Shown here one piece after another: positions 15,719 through 24,976 of a DNA stretch of 63,293 nt. Origin of the DNA: Hyphomicrobium sp. Lineage in GTDB: Bacteria > Pseudomonadota > Alphaproteobacteria > Rhizobiales > Hyphomicrobiaceae. A program made the position numbers and the translations under genes. The DNA is taken from positions 500,452 through 563,744 of the forward strand of contig NZ_RXIZ01000015.1 of the NCBI RefSeq assembly GCF_003987855.1, given 5' to 3'. The notes beneath the pieces were generated by a model. It worked only from the letters and a program-made list of their open reading frames with translations. It was not told the origin of the DNA and made no database searches. The stretch's first letter is position 1, and each line of letters opens with the position of its first letter.

Positions 15719-16044
15719 TGTCCGCATTTAAGATCAAGAAGGGCGACAAGGTCGTCGTCCTCGCCGGCCGCGATAAAGGCAAGAGCGGGGAAGTGATCGA
15801 GGTTCGCCCGAAAGAGAACCGCGCCCTCGTCCGTGGCGTCAACATGGTGCGTCGCCATCAGCGCCAGTCGGCGAACCAGGAAGGCGGCATCATTTCCAAG
15901 GAAGGTCCGATCGACCTTTCCAACATCGCCCTTGAGGATCCCAAGGACGGCAAGCCGACCCGCGTCGGTTTCAAGATCCTTGCCGACGGCAAGAAGGTCC
16001 GAATCGCGAAGCGCTCGGGCGAGCAGATCCCGGAGAAGAACTAG
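15718..16044 (+). CDS. rplX: 50S ribosomal protein L24
   Basis: A 108-residue L24, an assembly initiator with a KOW motif ([22 protein letters not shown]). ATG at 15718 shares its A with the rplN stop (TGATG), a coupling overlap; the TTG three bases earlier is dismissed. The conserved NMVRRHQRQ and [15 protein letters not shown] segments are present. rplE begins 3 bp downstream. Confidence 0.97.
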   Translation: MSAFKIKKGDKVVVLAGRDKGKSGEVIEVRPKENRALVRGVNMVRRHQRQSANQEGGIISKEGPIDLSNIALEDPKDGKPTRVGFKILADGKKVRIAKRSGEQIPEKN

Positions 16045-16047
16045 GCC

Positions 16048-16734
16048 ATGGCTAAGGAAGAAAAAAAGGCTGCTAAGCCGGCTGGCGGCGCTCCCCAAGG
16101 TGGAGCCGCGAAGGGCGGCGAGAAGAAAGCGAAGGCTGCGAAGGCGGCTTCGTCCGAGCCGCGCGCACCCGCTGCGCCGCGTCCCGCTGACTACAAGCCG
16201 CGTCTGAAGGCCCATTACGAGAAGGTTGTCCGCAACGCTCTGAAAGAGAAGTTCGGCTACTCGAACGTGATGCAGATCCCCAAGATCGAGAAGATCGTGA
16301 TCAACATGGGCGTCGGCGAAGCGGTCAACGATCGCAAGAAAGTCGACAACGCCGCTGCGGATCTCGCACTCATCTCCGGCCAGAAGCCCATCGTGACGCG
16401 CGCTCGCAAGGCCATCGCGACCTACAAGGTTCGTGAAGGCATGGCGATCGGCGCCAAGGTGACGCTCCGTGGCGACCGCATGTACGAATTCCTCGACCGT
16501 TTCGTCACGATCGCGCTGCCGCGCGTGAAGGACTTCCGGGGTCTGAACCCGAAGAGCTTTGACGGTCGCGGCAACTATGCGACCGGTCTTAAGGAGCACC
16601 TCGTGTTCCCCGAGATCGACTACGACAAGGTCGACAACGTATTGGGCCTCGACGTGATCGTTTGCACGTCGGCCAAGACCGATGACGAAGCCCGTGAATT
16701 GCTCAAGGGCTTTAACTTCCCGTTCCGTAGCTAG
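16048..16734 (+). CDS. rplE: 50S ribosomal protein L5 with N-terminal extension
   Basis: A 228-residue L5, which holds 5S rRNA and the B1b bridge. The normal core starts near residue 50 ([10 protein letters not shown]...[19 protein letters not shown]) and continues to the usual C-terminus. The first 47 or so residues are a Lys/Ala/Gly/Pro-rich extension absent from E. coli L5 (179 residues). The start is supported by a GGAGAAG ribosome site and by 3-bp spacing from rplX. There is no in-frame Met between the extension and the core except one inside the conserved region, so the extension must be translated. Confidence 0.96.
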   Translation: MAKEEKKAAKPAGGAPQGGAAKGGEKKAKAAKAASSEPRAPAAPRPADYKPRLKAHYEKVVRNALKEKFGYSNVMQIPKIEKIVINMGVGEAVNDRKKVDNAAADLALISGQKPIVTRARKAIATYKVREGMAIGAKVTLRGDRMYEFLDRFVTIALPRVKDFRGLNPKSFDGRGNYATGLKEHLVFPEIDYDKVDNVLGLDVIVCTSAKTDDEARELLKGFNFPFRS

Positions 16735-16777
16735 AGGACCTCGGCATCAAAGCCGAAAGGCCTTTGGAGGAGAAGAA

Positions 16778-17083
16778 ATGGCAAAGACCAGTTCGATTGA
16801 GAAGAACAACCGCCGCCGCAAGATGGCAGCCGAGCAGGCACCGAAGCGCAAGCGCTTGAAGCTGCTCGCCAAGGACAAGACGAAGACGCCGGAAGAGCGC
16901 TTCGCCGCCCGTCTGAAGCTCGCCGAGATGCCGCGCAACGGTTCCAAGGTTCGCGTTCGCAATCGCTGCGAAATCACCGGCCGCCCCCGCGGCAACTACC
17001 GCAAGCTCAGGATGTGCCGCAACCAGCTCCGCGAGCTGGCGAGCCAGGGACGTATCCCCGGCATGGTCAAGTCGAGCTGGTAA
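16778..17083 (+). CDS. rpsN: 30S ribosomal protein S14 (zinc-independent type)
   Basis: A 101-residue S14 beginning MAKTSSIEKNNRRRKMAA, the long form without the paired CxxC zinc site. The C-terminal RCEITGRPRGNYRKLRMCRNQLRELASQGRIPGMVKSSW is diagnostic. The start at 16778 follows a strong GGAGGAG ribosome site; longer upstream reading is not conserved. Located in the usual rplE-rpsN-rpsH order. Confidence 0.97.
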   Translation: MAKTSSIEKNNRRRKMAAEQAPKRKRLKLLAKDKTKTPEERFAARLKLAEMPRNGSKVRVRNRCEITGRPRGNYRKLRMCRNQLRELASQGRIPGMVKSSW

Positions 17084-17095
17084 GAGGATTCATCG

Positions 17096-17494
17096 ATGTC
17101 CGTGAATGATCCAATCGGCGATATGCTGACCCGTATCCGGAACGCCCAGATGCGCCGCCGGCCGAAGGTCTCCACCCCTGCTTCCAATCTCCGCGCGCGC
17201 GTCCTCGACGTTCTCGCCGAGGAAGGCTACATCCGTGGCTACAGCCGGGTCGAATTGAAGGGCGAGCTTCCGCAGTTCGAAATCGAGCTCAAGTACTACA
17301 ATGGCCAGCCGGCCATCCGCGAGATTGAGCGCATTTCGAAGCCTGGCCGCCGCGTCTACTCGCCGGTGAAAGGCATCCCGACGGTCGCCAATGGTTTGGG
17401 CGTCGCCATCCTGTCCACGCCCAAGGGCGTCATGTCGGACACGAGGGCTCGCGAAGCCAACGTCGGCGGCGAAGTCATCTGCAACGTATTCTAA
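17096..17494 (+). CDS. rpsH: 30S ribosomal protein S8
   Basis: A 132-residue S8, which binds helix 21 of 16S rRNA. It begins [18 protein letters not shown] and ends with the conserved [26 protein letters not shown]. In E. coli S8 is the spc-operon repressor acting near rplE; no comparable mRNA site was identified by eye here. 12 bp after rpsN. Confidence 0.98.
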   Translation: MSVNDPIGDMLTRIRNAQMRRRPKVSTPASNLRARVLDVLAEEGYIRGYSRVELKGELPQFEIELKYYNGQPAIREIERISKPGRRVYSPVKGIPTVANGLGVAILSTPKGVMSDTRAREANVGGEVICNVF

Positions 17495-17536
17495 GGCTGA
17501 GGCTCCGGCCTCGGCGAAACAAGGTTTGAAGAAGCC

Positions 17537-18079
17537 ATGTCGCGCATCGGTAAGAAACCTGTTCCGGTCCCGTCGAACGTAACGGCGACGATCACCGGTC
17601 AGACCGTCAAGATGAAGGGACCCAAGGGCGAACTCGTCTTTACGGTTCCCGACGCATTGAAGGTCGAGCGGACGGATGAAGGCATCGACGTCAGCCTTCT
17701 CGAAGACACCAAGCTTGCGCGCTCGAAGTGGGGCATGTCGCGGACGCAGATCGCGAACCTCATCAAGGGCGTGACCGACGGTTACAGCCAGGATCTTGAA
17801 ATTCACGGCGTCGGCTTCAAGGCGGCGATGAAGGGCAAGGACACCTTGACCCTCTCGGTCGGCTACAGCCACGACGTTGTGCTGAAGATTCCGGCCGGCG
17901 TCGACGTCAAGGTCGGCGGCGCGAAGCAGGAATTGGTGTCGGTGTCCGGCATCGACAAGCAGGCGGTCGGCCAGGTGGCTTCCGTCATCCGCGCTTCTCG
18001 CAAGCCTGAGCCCTATCAGGGCAAGGGCGTGCGTTACAAGGGTGAATACATCCTCCGCAAGGAAGGCAAGAAGAAGTAG
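17537..18079 (+). CDS. rplF: 50S ribosomal protein L6
   Basis: A 180-residue L6 next to the sarcin-ricin loop. [33 protein letters not shown] opens the protein and the rRNA-binding C-terminus [26 protein letters not shown] closes it. Length and order (rpsH-rplF-rplR) are normal. Confidence 0.98.
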   Translation: MSRIGKKPVPVPSNVTATITGQTVKMKGPKGELVFTVPDALKVERTDEGIDVSLLEDTKLARSKWGMSRTQIANLIKGVTDGYSQDLEIHGVGFKAAMKGKDTLTLSVGYSHDVVLKIPAGVDVKVGGAKQELVSVSGIDKQAVGQVASVIRASRKPEPYQGKGVRYKGEYILRKEGKKK

Positions 18080-18090
18080 GATCGGCAGCG

Positions 18091-18453
18091 ATGGCCAACA
18101 TCAATCAAAAGCTTGCGAACCGCCGTGCGCGCGTTCGCCGTGCCGTCAAGGCAGCCGCCAACGGCCGCCCTCGGCTTTCCGTTCACCGCTCGTCGGAGAA
18201 CATCTACGCGCAGGTGATCGACGATGCTAAGGGCGTGACGCTCGCGGCCGCGTCGACGCTTGAAAAGGACGTCAAAGGCTCGGTCAAGACCGGCGCCGAC
18301 AAGGCAGCAGCCGCTGCGGTCGGCAAGCTCGTCGCTGAGCGCGCACTAAAGGCTGGCGTCACCGAGGTCGTCTTTGATCGCGGCAGCTTCCTGTTTCATG
18401 GGCGCGTCAAGGCGCTCGCCGATGCCGCCCGCGAAGGCGGTCTGAAGTTTTAA
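18091..18453 (+). CDS. rplR: 50S ribosomal protein L18
   Basis: A 120-residue L18, a 5S rRNA binder. It contains the conserved [20 protein letters not shown] region and the C-terminal [26 protein letters not shown]. Starts 11 bp after rplF and is followed after 25 bp by rpsE. Confidence 0.97.
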   Translation: MANINQKLANRRARVRRAVKAAANGRPRLSVHRSSENIYAQVIDDAKGVTLAAASTLEKDVKGSVKTGADKAAAAAVGKLVAERALKAGVTEVVFDRGSFLFHGRVKALADAAREGGLKF

Positions 18454-18478
18454 GAGATACTCGAGAGGAAACTAGATC

Positions 18479-19054
18479 GTGGCACGTGGACCCCAGAGAG
18501 AGCGTGGCAAAGACCGCGAGGAACGCGATAGCGAGTTTTCGGATAAGCTCGTGCACATCAATCGCGTTGCGAAGGTCGTCAAGGGCGGTAAGCGCTTCGG
18601 CTTCGCTGCACTCGTCGTCGTCGGCGACCTGAAGGGTCGCGTCGGCTTCGGTCACGGCAAGGCGCGCGAAGTGCCGGAAGCGATCCGCAAGGCGACCGAA
18701 GGCGCCAAGCGCAACCTGCTTCGCGTTCCGCTTCGCGATGCCCGTACGCTGCATCACGACAGCGTCGGCCGTCACGGCTCGGGCAAGGTGATCCTCCGTT
18801 CGGCTCCGGCCGGTACCGGCATCATCGCGGGCGGTGCAATGCGCGCCGTATTCGAGATGGTTGGCGTCCACGACATCGTCGCCAAGTCGATGGGCTCGAC
18901 GAACCCCTACAACGTCGTCCGCGCGACGTTCGACGCGCTGAAGGCACAGGAAAATCCGCGTGGCGTCGCCGCGCGCCGGAACAAGAAGGTATCCGACATC
19001 GTGGCGCGCCGCCGCGACGGCTCGTCGGTTGCGGAAGCTGGCGCCGACGTCTGA
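18479..19054 (+). CDS. rpsE: 30S ribosomal protein S5 (GTG start)
   Basis: A 191-residue S5 of the decoding accuracy region. It begins at GTG (18479) eight bases after AGAGGAAA, giving [20 protein letters not shown] before the double-stranded RNA-binding domain ([21 protein letters not shown]). The conserved [20 protein letters not shown] is present. The N-terminal Arg/Glu-rich segment is typical of alphaproteobacteria. Confidence 0.97.
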   Translation: MARGPQRERGKDREERDSEFSDKLVHINRVAKVVKGGKRFGFAALVVVGDLKGRVGFGHGKAREVPEAIRKATEGAKRNLLRVPLRDARTLHHDSVGRHGSGKVILRSAPAGTGIIAGGAMRAVFEMVGVHDIVAKSMGSTNPYNVVRATFDALKAQENPRGVAARRNKKVSDIVARRRDGSSVAEAGADV

Positions 19055-19116
19055 TAGGAAATAACGGAGCGGCCGTTGCAAGGCTGCCGCTTCAAAAAAG
19101 GATCTGAGGTTACGAC

Positions 19117-19305
19117 ATGGCAAAGAAGACGATCACGCTGAAGCAGGTGCGCAGCCCCAATCGGCGCCCCGAGCGCCAGGCGGAAACGCTGATCGGCCTC
19201 GGGCTCAACAAGCTCGGTCGCACCTCGACGCTTGAAGATACCCCGGCCGTTCGCGGCATGCTGAAGAAGGTTCAGCATCTCGTGCAGGTCGAAGAAGGAA
19301 AATAA
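19117..19305 (+). CDS. rpmD: 50S ribosomal protein L30
   Basis: A 62-residue L30 with the family pattern [50 protein letters not shown]. Small but normal length for this family. Located in the expected place between rpsE and rplO, after a 62-bp spacer with an AGGATCTGAGG ribosome site. Confidence 0.97.
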   Translation: MAKKTITLKQVRSPNRRPERQAETLIGLGLNKLGRTSTLEDTPAVRGMLKKVQHLVQVEEGK

Positions 19306-19370
19306 CCCCGCTCGGCGGCCGGCTCCCGGAATGGGAGTCGCCGGGCGCAGCATAGAAGGATCTGAGTCCC

Positions 19371-19925
19371 ATGCGGCTCAATGGCATTAAAGACAACCCC
19401 GGCGCCAAGAAGACGCGCGTCCGCATCGGCCGCGGTATCGGTTCGGGCCTCGGCAAGATGGGCGGCCGCGGCGGCAAGGGCCAGACGGCTCGTACCGGCG
19501 TCGCGATCGGTGGCTTCGAAGGCGGTCAGATGCCACTGCATCGCCGTTTGCCGAAGCGCGGCTTCAACAAGTGGCGCCCGCAGGACTTCAACGAGATCAA
19601 CGTCGGTTCGCTGCAGCAGGCGATCGAAGACAAGCGTCTCGACGGCTCCAAGCCAGTCGATCTCGCGACCCTGATCGAAGCCGGCATCGTACGTCGGCCG
19701 AAGCATGGTCTGCGGCTCTTGGGCGACGGCGAGATCAAGGCTAAGATCTCCATCACGGTGAACCATGCGTCTGCAAAGGCGAAGGAAGCCATCGAGAAGG
19801 CCGGCGGCAAGATCACGCTAATCGAACCCAAGGTCATCGCCGCGGACGAAGAGAAGCGTAAGAAGTCCGAGGCGAAGAAGGCAGCCAAGGGCAAGAAGCC
19901 CGGCGCCGCGAAATCGGAAGAATAA
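19371..19925 (+). CDS. rplO: 50S ribosomal protein L15 with basic C-terminal tail
   Basis: A 184-residue L15. The glycine-rich N-terminus (RIGRGIGSGLGKMGGRGGKGQTAR) and the body VGSLQQAIEDKRLDGSK...KPKHGLRLLG are normal. E. coli L15 has 144 residues; the additional C-terminal part is Lys/Ala-rich (KKSEAKKAAKGKKPG). A 131-bp spacer without a clear promoter separates it from secY. Confidence 0.97.
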   Translation: MRLNGIKDNPGAKKTRVRIGRGIGSGLGKMGGRGGKGQTARTGVAIGGFEGGQMPLHRRLPKRGFNKWRPQDFNEINVGSLQQAIEDKRLDGSKPVDLATLIEAGIVRRPKHGLRLLGDGEIKAKISITVNHASAKAKEAIEKAGGKITLIEPKVIAADEEKRKKSEAKKAAKGKKPGAAKSEE

Positions 19926-20056
19926 ACTGCGCGCACGGCCGGGCGGGGGACTGCTGGCCGAGCGTCGAAGGCTGGAAGGCGCTGGAAACGACACCTTCCG
20001 GACCCAAGTTGCGGTTTGCCTGTTGGGCAGATCGCGACGGCTAGGAGAAGACACCA

Positions 20057-21400
20057 ATGGTTTCCGCTGCCGAGCAGCTTGCTTCGAACCTGAACTTCAG
20101 CGCCTTCGCGAAGGCGGAGGATTTGAAGCGGCGCCTGTGGTTCACGCTTGGCGCGTTGATCGTCTTCCGTCTGGGCACGTTCATCCCGTTGCCCGGCATC
20201 AATCCGGCCGCGTTCGCCGAGACGTTCAAGTCTCAGGCCGGCGGCATCCTTGGCATGTTCAACATGTTCTCGGGCGGAGCGCTGCAGCGCCTCGCGATCT
20301 TCTCGTTGAACATCATGCCCTACATCTCGGCGTCGATCATCATGCAGTTGATGAGTTCGATTTCGCCGAAGCTCGAAGCCCTGAAGAAAGAGGGCGAGGC
20401 GGGCCGCAAGCAAATCAACCAGTACACCCGTTACCTGACGGTCGTGCTCGCTGCACTCCAGGCTTACGGCATTGCGGTTGGTCTTGAGGGCTCGCGCAAC
20501 GCTGCGGGCGCCGTCGTTCTCGACCCCGGCATCTTTTTCCGCGCCACAACCGTGATCACGCTGGTCGGCGGCACCGTCTTCCTGATGTGGCTGGGCGAGC
20601 AGATCACGCAGCGCGGCGTCGGTAACGGCACGTCGCTTATCATTTTCGCCGGTATCGTGGCTGGACTTCCCGGCGCGCTCGTACAACTTTTCGAGTTGTC
20701 GCGCACCGGTTCGATCTCGCCGGGCATCTTAGTGTTTTTCTTGGCGCTTGCTCTTGCCGTCGTCGCCGCCATCGTCTTCTTCGAACGCGCGCAGAGGCGA
20801 TTGCTGGTCCAATATCCAAAGCGACAGGTCGGCAATAAGATGTTCCAGGGCGAGGCTTCGCACTTGCCGCTGAAGCTCAACTCATCGGGCGTCATCCCGC
20901 CAATCTTTGCGTCTTCGCTGCTGCTGCTTCCGATCACGGTCGCGCAGTTCACGGCGGGACAGGGGCCCGAGTGGCTCAACGAAGCCGTCGCCGCGCTTGG
21001 CTCGGGCCAGCCGCTGCACATGCTCGTCTACGCGCTGCTGATCCTGTTCTTCGCGTTCTTCTACACCGCGGTCGTGATCAACCCGAAGGAAACCGCCGAC
21101 AACCTGCGTAAGTACGGTGGCTTCCTGCCCGGCATCCGTCCCGGCGAAAAGACCGCCGAATACATCGACTACGTCCTGACCCGCATCACCGTTGTCGGCG
21201 CTCTCTATCTGGCTGCAGTCTGCGTTCTCCCCGAGATCCTGACGTCCTACGCCGGCATCCCGCTCTACTTCGGCGGCACCTCGCTGCTGATCGCGGTCAG
21301 CGTCACGATGGACACGGTCGCTCAAGTCCAGAGCCACCTCATTGCCCAGCAGTATGAAGGTCTCATCAAGAAGGCCAAGCTACGGGGAGCGCGTCGATGA
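20057..21400 (+). CDS. secY: Protein translocase subunit SecY
   Basis: The 447-residue channel subunit of the Sec translocon in the inner membrane. Ten hydrophobic segments are evident, beginning with [22 protein letters not shown]. Family landmarks are the plug region after [31 protein letters not shown], the cytoplasmic loop [17 protein letters not shown] and the C-terminal [37 protein letters not shown]. It overlaps adk by four bases (ATGA), a near-universal arrangement in this group. Confidence 0.98.
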   Translation: MVSAAEQLASNLNFSAFAKAEDLKRRLWFTLGALIVFRLGTFIPLPGINPAAFAETFKSQAGGILGMFNMFSGGALQRLAIFSLNIMPYISASIIMQLMSSISPKLEALKKEGEAGRKQINQYTRYLTVVLAALQAYGIAVGLEGSRNAAGAVVLDPGIFFRATTVITLVGGTVFLMWLGEQITQRGVGNGTSLIIFAGIVAGLPGALVQLFELSRTGSISPGILVFFLALALAVVAAIVFFERAQRRLLVQYPKRQVGNKMFQGEASHLPLKLNSSGVIPPIFASSLLLLPITVAQFTAGQGPEWLNEAVAALGSGQPLHMLVYALLILFFAFFYTAVVINPKETADNLRKYGGFLPGIRPGEKTAEYIDYVLTRITVVGALYLAAVCVLPEILTSYAGIPLYFGGTSLLIAVSVTMDTVAQVQSHLIAQQYEGLIKKAKLRGARR

Positions 21401-21990
21401 TCCTGATGCTTCTCGGCCCTCCCGGGGCTGGAAAGGGCACGCAGTCCCAGCTCATTTCCGAGAAGCTCGGGCTGCCCCAACTCTCGACCGGCGACATGCT
21501 TCGCGCCGCCGTTAAGGCAGGCACCCCGGTCGGCCTCAAGGCCAAGAAGATCATGGCCGAGGGCGGCCTCGTCAGCGACGAGATCGTGATCGGCATCATC
21601 GCCGACCGCATTTCCGAGCCGGACTGCGCCAAGGGCTTCATCCTCGACGGCTTTCCGCGCACGCTGGCCCAGGCCGATGCACTCGATGGCCTGCTGGCCT
21701 CCAAGAACCGGCACATCGATTGCGTCATCGAGCTGAAGGTTGACGACACCAAACTGGTCGAGCGCATCGAGACCCGCGCCCGCGAAACACTGGCGGCTGG
21801 CGGCACGGTCCGCGCGGACGACAACGCCGAAGCGCTGAAGACGCGTCTCATCGCCTACTATCGTGAGACGGCTCCGCTCATTGGTTACTATTATGCTCAC
21901 AAGCTCTTAAAGACGGTCGACGGTATGGCGCCGATTCAAGAGGTGAGCAGGCAGATTGGCGCAGTTTTGAATCAATTCCAGGATGCTTGA
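21397..21990 (+). CDS. adk: Adenylate kinase (short-LID form)
   Basis: A 197-residue enzyme that interconverts ATP + AMP and 2 ADP in the cytoplasm. The P-loop GPPGAGKGT spans residues 7-15; AMP-binding [11 protein letters not shown] and the FILDGFPRT motif are clear. The LID is short, with no CxxC zinc knuckle, matching alphaproteobacterial enzymes. The start ATG overlaps the secY stop. Confidence 0.98.
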   Translation: MILMLLGPPGAGKGTQSQLISEKLGLPQLSTGDMLRAAVKAGTPVGLKAKKIMAEGGLVSDEIVIGIIADRISEPDCAKGFILDGFPRTLAQADALDGLLASKNRHIDCVIELKVDDTKLVERIETRARETLAAGGTVRADDNAEALKTRLIAYYRETAPLIGYYYAHKLLKTVDGMAPIQEVSRQIGAVLNQFQDA

Positions 21991-22008
21991 CATCGTAAAA
22001 AGCACGCA

Positions 22009-22037
22009 TTGACGGAAAAGAAGACCCGAGGTAGAAC
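22009..22037 (+). promoter_or_regulatory. Candidate promoter for rpsM-rpsK-rpoA
   Basis: TTGACG (22009-22014), a 17-nt spacer and TAGAAC (22032-22037) resemble a vegetative promoter in the 190-bp gap after adk. A short palindrome GAAACC-CCG-GGTTTC (22081-22095) lies in the resulting leader, about 85 bp before the rpsM start; its role is unknown. Confidence 0.45.
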
Positions 22038-22180
22038 ACGCAACTTTCTTCTAGGGCTCAACTTGATCCGACCAGGGCTTGAAACCCCGGGTTTCGCGGT
22101 CGTTGCGCCTATTGGCACTTGAGAATACGACAAGAACGGCATCGTTAATTCGACACGAGATTTAAAGGCAGGAGACTGAA

Positions 22181-22558
22181 GTGGCCCGCATCGCAGGCGT
22201 CAACATTCCGACAGGCAAGCGCGTTGAAATCGCGCTCCGCTATATTCATGGCATCGGCCCCAAGTTCGCGAAAGAAATTTGCGAGAAGTGCAGCATCCCT
22301 GCGGAGCGCCGGGTCAGCCAGTTGACCGATGCCGAGGTTCTGCAGATCCGCGAAACGATCGACCGCGACTATACGGTCGAAGGCGATCTTCGCCGCGAAG
22401 TCCAGACCAACATCAAGCGCTTGATGGACCTCGGCTGCTACCGTGGCCTCCGTCACCGCAAGGGCCTCCCGGTCCGCGGTCAGCGTACGCACACGAACGC
22501 CCGCACTCGCAAGGGCAAGGCTGTTCCGATCGCCGGCAAGAAGAAGGCGACGAAGTAG
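22181..22558 (+). CDS. rpsM: 30S ribosomal protein S13 (GTG start)
   Basis: A 125-residue S13, bridging the head of the 30S to the 50S subunit. It starts at GTG after GGCAGGAGA with [26 protein letters not shown], the diagnostic N-terminus. The C-terminal [23 protein letters not shown] is conserved. It heads the alpha operon, which here lacks rpmJ and rpsD, as in many alphaproteobacteria. Confidence 0.97.
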   Translation: MARIAGVNIPTGKRVEIALRYIHGIGPKFAKEICEKCSIPAERRVSQLTDAEVLQIRETIDRDYTVEGDLRREVQTNIKRLMDLGCYRGLRHRKGLPVRGQRTHTNARTRKGKAVPIAGKKKATK

Positions 22559-22575
22559 TTCGTCATTTGAATTCT

Positions 22576-22621
22576 GCGCGCCGGTTTGGATCCCTGGTCT
22601 TCGGCGCGCGCAACGTTTTTT
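22576..22621 (+). terminator. Terminator-like hairpin between rpsM and rpsK
   Basis: GCGCGCCG (22576-22583) and CGGCGCGC (22602-22609) pair exactly around an 18-nt loop, then GCAACGTTTTTT ends the structure. It lies inside the alpha operon, so it probably acts as an attenuator or processing point rather than a full stop. A second small stem, GCCTC/GAGGC (22623-22641), covers the approach to the rpsK ribosome site. Confidence 0.55.
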
Positions 22622-22658
22622 AGCCTCTGCTTGAAAGAGGCATGGAGCAACGACGGTA

Positions 22659-23060
22659 ATGGCCAAGGAAGCAGCAGCAGCTCGCGGCAAAGTCAAGAAG
22701 CGCGAGAAGAAGAACATCACGTCGGGCGTCGCGCACGTCAACGCGTCGTTCAACAACACGATGATCACGATCACCGACGCGCAGGGCAACACCATTGCCT
22801 GGTCTTCGTCGGGCACGAAGGGCTTCAAGGGCTCGCGCAAGTCGACGCCGTACGCGGCGCAGATCGCCGCCGAAGACGCCGGCAAGAAGGCTCAGGAGCA
22901 CGGCATGAAGGTGCTCGAGGTTGAGGTTTGCGGTCCGGGCTCGGGTCGTGAATCCGCTCTCCGGGCCCTGCAGGCCGTCGGCTTCCAGATCACCTCGATC
23001 CGCGATGTCACGCCGATCCCGCACAACGGTTGCCGCCCGCGCAAGCGCCGTCGCGTCTAA
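22659..23060 (+). CDS. rpsK: 30S ribosomal protein S11
   Basis: A 133-residue S11 of the 30S platform. The conserved block [22 protein letters not shown] and the C-terminus [19 protein letters not shown] identify it. It lies 100 bp after rpsM, an unusually long gap for this pair, occupied by the hairpin described above. Confidence 0.98.
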   Translation: MAKEAAAARGKVKKREKKNITSGVAHVNASFNNTMITITDAQGNTIAWSSSGTKGFKGSRKSTPYAAQIAAEDAGKKAQEHGMKVLEVEVCGPGSGRESALRALQAVGFQITSIRDVTPIPHNGCRPRKRRRV

Positions 23061-23072
23061 GAAGTTTCTGCA

Positions 23073-23096
23073 AGCGCGCCGCTCGTCAGGCGCGCT
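23073..23096 (+). other. GC-rich stem-loop between rpsK and rpoA
   Basis: AGCGCGCC (23073-23080) pairs exactly with GGCGCGCT (23089-23096) around GCTCGTCA, with flanking TGC/GCA that can extend the stem across a bulge. No U-run follows. Possible mRNA processing or stability element within the alpha operon. Confidence 0.45.
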
Positions 23097-23166
23097 GCAA
23101 CGGATGTACCGCATAAGAGATTCCGCGGCCCGCTCCCCCGTCCGCGCAAACTAAACGAGGTATCTC

Positions 23167-24189
23167 GTGAACGTTCTCCAGAAGAACTGGCAAGACCTGA
23201 TCAAGCCGTCGAAGCTTGAGATTCAGACTGGCCGCGATCGTTCGCGCATCGCGACCGTCGTCGCTGAGCCGCTCGAGCGTGGCTTCGGCATGACGCTCGG
23301 CAACGCGCTCCGCCGCGTTCTGCTGTCGTCGCTTCAAGGCGCCGCCATCAAGACCGTGCAGATCGATGGCGTGCTGCATGAATTCTCCTCCGTTCCCGGC
23401 GTCCGCGAGGACGTGACGAACATCATCCTCAACATCAAGGAAATCGCGCTCCGCATCCATTCGGAAGGCGTGAAGCGCATGGTGCTGAAGAAGGAAGGCG
23501 CCGGCCCCGTGACCGCGGGCGACATCGAAATGTCTTCCGAAGTCGAAGTCCTGAACCCTGACCACGTGATCTGCCACCTCGACCAGGGTGCATCGATCCG
23601 CATGGAGTTCACGGCCGACATCGGCAAGGGCTACGTCGCCTCCGACCGCAACCGTCCGGAAGACGCGCCCATCGGCCTGATCCCGGTCGACAGCCTCTAC
23701 TCGCCGGTCAAGAAGGTCTCCTACAAGGTCGAGAATACGCGCGAAGGCCAAATCCTCGACTACGATAAGCTGACGATGGTCGTCGAGACGGACGGCTCGG
23801 TCCGCCCCGAGGATGCCGTAGCTCTTGCAGCCCGTATCCTCCAGGATCAGCTCGCAGTCTTCATCAACTTCGAAGAGCCGAAGAAGGCACAGGAAGAGCA
23901 GCGCCATCCGGAGCTGGCTTTCAACGCCGCGCTCTTGAAGAAGGTCGACGAACTCGAGCTGTCGGTCCGTTCTGCGAACTGCTTGAAGAACGACAACATC
24001 GTCTACATCGGCGACCTGATCCAGAAGACGGAAGCCGAGATGCTGCGTACGCCGAACTTCGGCCGCAAGTCGCTCAACGAGATCAAGGAAGTTCTCGCCA
24101 CGATGGGTCTCCATCTCGGCATGGAAGTTCCGAACTGGCCGCCGGATAACATCGACGAACTGGCGAAGCGTTTCGAAGACCAATACTGA
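23167..24189 (+). CDS. rpoA: RNA polymerase subunit alpha (GTG start)
   Basis: A 340-residue alpha subunit. The N-terminal assembly domain contains [20 protein letters not shown]. The C-terminal DNA- and activator-binding domain contains [46 protein letters not shown] at 23167 gives the family N-terminus ([16 protein letters not shown]). Located as usual between rpsK and rplQ. Confidence 0.98.
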   Translation: MNVLQKNWQDLIKPSKLEIQTGRDRSRIATVVAEPLERGFGMTLGNALRRVLLSSLQGAAIKTVQIDGVLHEFSSVPGVREDVTNIILNIKEIALRIHSEGVKRMVLKKEGAGPVTAGDIEMSSEVEVLNPDHVICHLDQGASIRMEFTADIGKGYVASDRNRPEDAPIGLIPVDSLYSPVKKVSYKVENTREGQILDYDKLTMVVETDGSVRPEDAVALAARILQDQLAVFINFEEPKKAQEEQRHPELAFNAALLKKVDELELSVRSANCLKNDNIVYIGDLIQKTEAEMLRTPNFGRKSLNEIKEVLATMGLHLGMEVPNWPPDNIDELAKRFEDQY

Positions 24190-24200
24190 GAATTCCGGTT

Positions 24201-24220
24201 GGCCCGCGAACTCGCGGGCC
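24201..24220 (+). other. Perfect 8-bp stem-loop between rpoA and rplQ
   Basis: GGCCCGCG (24201-24208), loop AACT, CGCGGGCC (24213-24220), only 11 bp after the rpoA stop. It has no U-run. In a 159-bp spacer it may protect the rpoA message end or be a processing site before rplQ; this is inferred. Confidence 0.5.
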
Positions 24221-24348
24221 GGCCGAATATCCGGATAGCTCTGAGAGCACCGGGTTCTATGGGCGAAGGTGAGGCCACAGAAACTCCCGCGCCCGAACCG
24301 GACGGCAGTGTGCCGCCGGTCAATCTCACAATGTAAGGATGAAGACCA

Positions 24349-24774
24349 ATGCGTCACAAGAAGCTCGGCCGCCGCTTTGGCCGCCACGTAGGCCACCGCC
24401 AGGCAATGTTTTCCAACATGGCCGCCGCCCTCATCAAGCACGAGCAGATCATCACCACGCTGCCGAAGGCGAAGGACCTGAAGCGCGTCGTCGACAAGTA
24501 CATCACGCTCGCAAAGCGCGGCGACCTGAACTCACGCCGTCTCGCCATCGCCCGTCTTCGCGACGAGGACATGGTCAAGAAGCTCTTCGACGTGCTTGGC
24601 CCGCGTTACAAGGACCGCAACGGCGGTTACACGCGCGTTCTGAAGGCCGGTTTCCGTTACGGCGATGCCTCGCCGCGCGCAGTCATCGAACTCGTCGATC
24701 GCGACGAGAGCGTGAAGGGTGCCGAGGACAAGGCTCGCCACGAAGCCATGCTCGCCGAGCAGGCTCAGGGCTAA
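24349..24774 (+). CDS. rplQ: 50S ribosomal protein L17
   Basis: A 141-residue L17 with the typical start [42 protein letters not shown]. The conserved core [34 protein letters not shown] follows. It is slightly longer than E. coli L17. Last gene of the ribosomal supercluster; two hairpins follow. Confidence 0.98.
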   Translation: MRHKKLGRRFGRHVGHRQAMFSNMAAALIKHEQIITTLPKAKDLKRVVDKYITLAKRGDLNSRRLAIARLRDEDMVKKLFDVLGPRYKDRNGGYTRVLKAGFRYGDASPRAVIELVDRDESVKGAEDKARHEAMLAEQAQG

Positions 24775-24826
24775 GAAATTTCAGCTGCTGAAGCATCGCG
24801 CTTCTGAGGCACCGCAATGACGACGT

Positions 24827-24845
24827 GGCCGGGCAAACCCCGGCC
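24827..24845 (+). terminator. Terminator hairpin after rplQ (first)
   Basis: GGCCGGG (24827-24833), loop CAAAC, CCCGGCC (24839-24845), then ATTCGCGTTT, 52 bp after the rplQ stop. Plausible Rho-independent end of the alpha operon, with a weak U-tract. Confidence 0.6.
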
Positions 24846-24904
24846 ATTCGCGTTTATGCAGCTGCTCCTGCCGGCCGGGCCATCATCCGCACAATGAAAC
24901 GAAA

Positions 24905-24931
24905 GCCCCGGCGTCGCGGGAACGCCGGGGC
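24905..24931. terminator. Second, stronger hairpin between convergent genes
   Basis: GCCCCGGCGT (24905-24914) and ACGCCGGGGC (24922-24931) form a perfect 10-bp stem around CGCGGGA, followed by CTTGCTTT. It lies between rplQ and the converging patatin gene and can serve either strand. Confidence 0.75.
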
Positions 24932-24976
24932 CTTGCTTTGAGGGCGGTGCGACGCGATCGTTTGCAGAAGCGGGAT

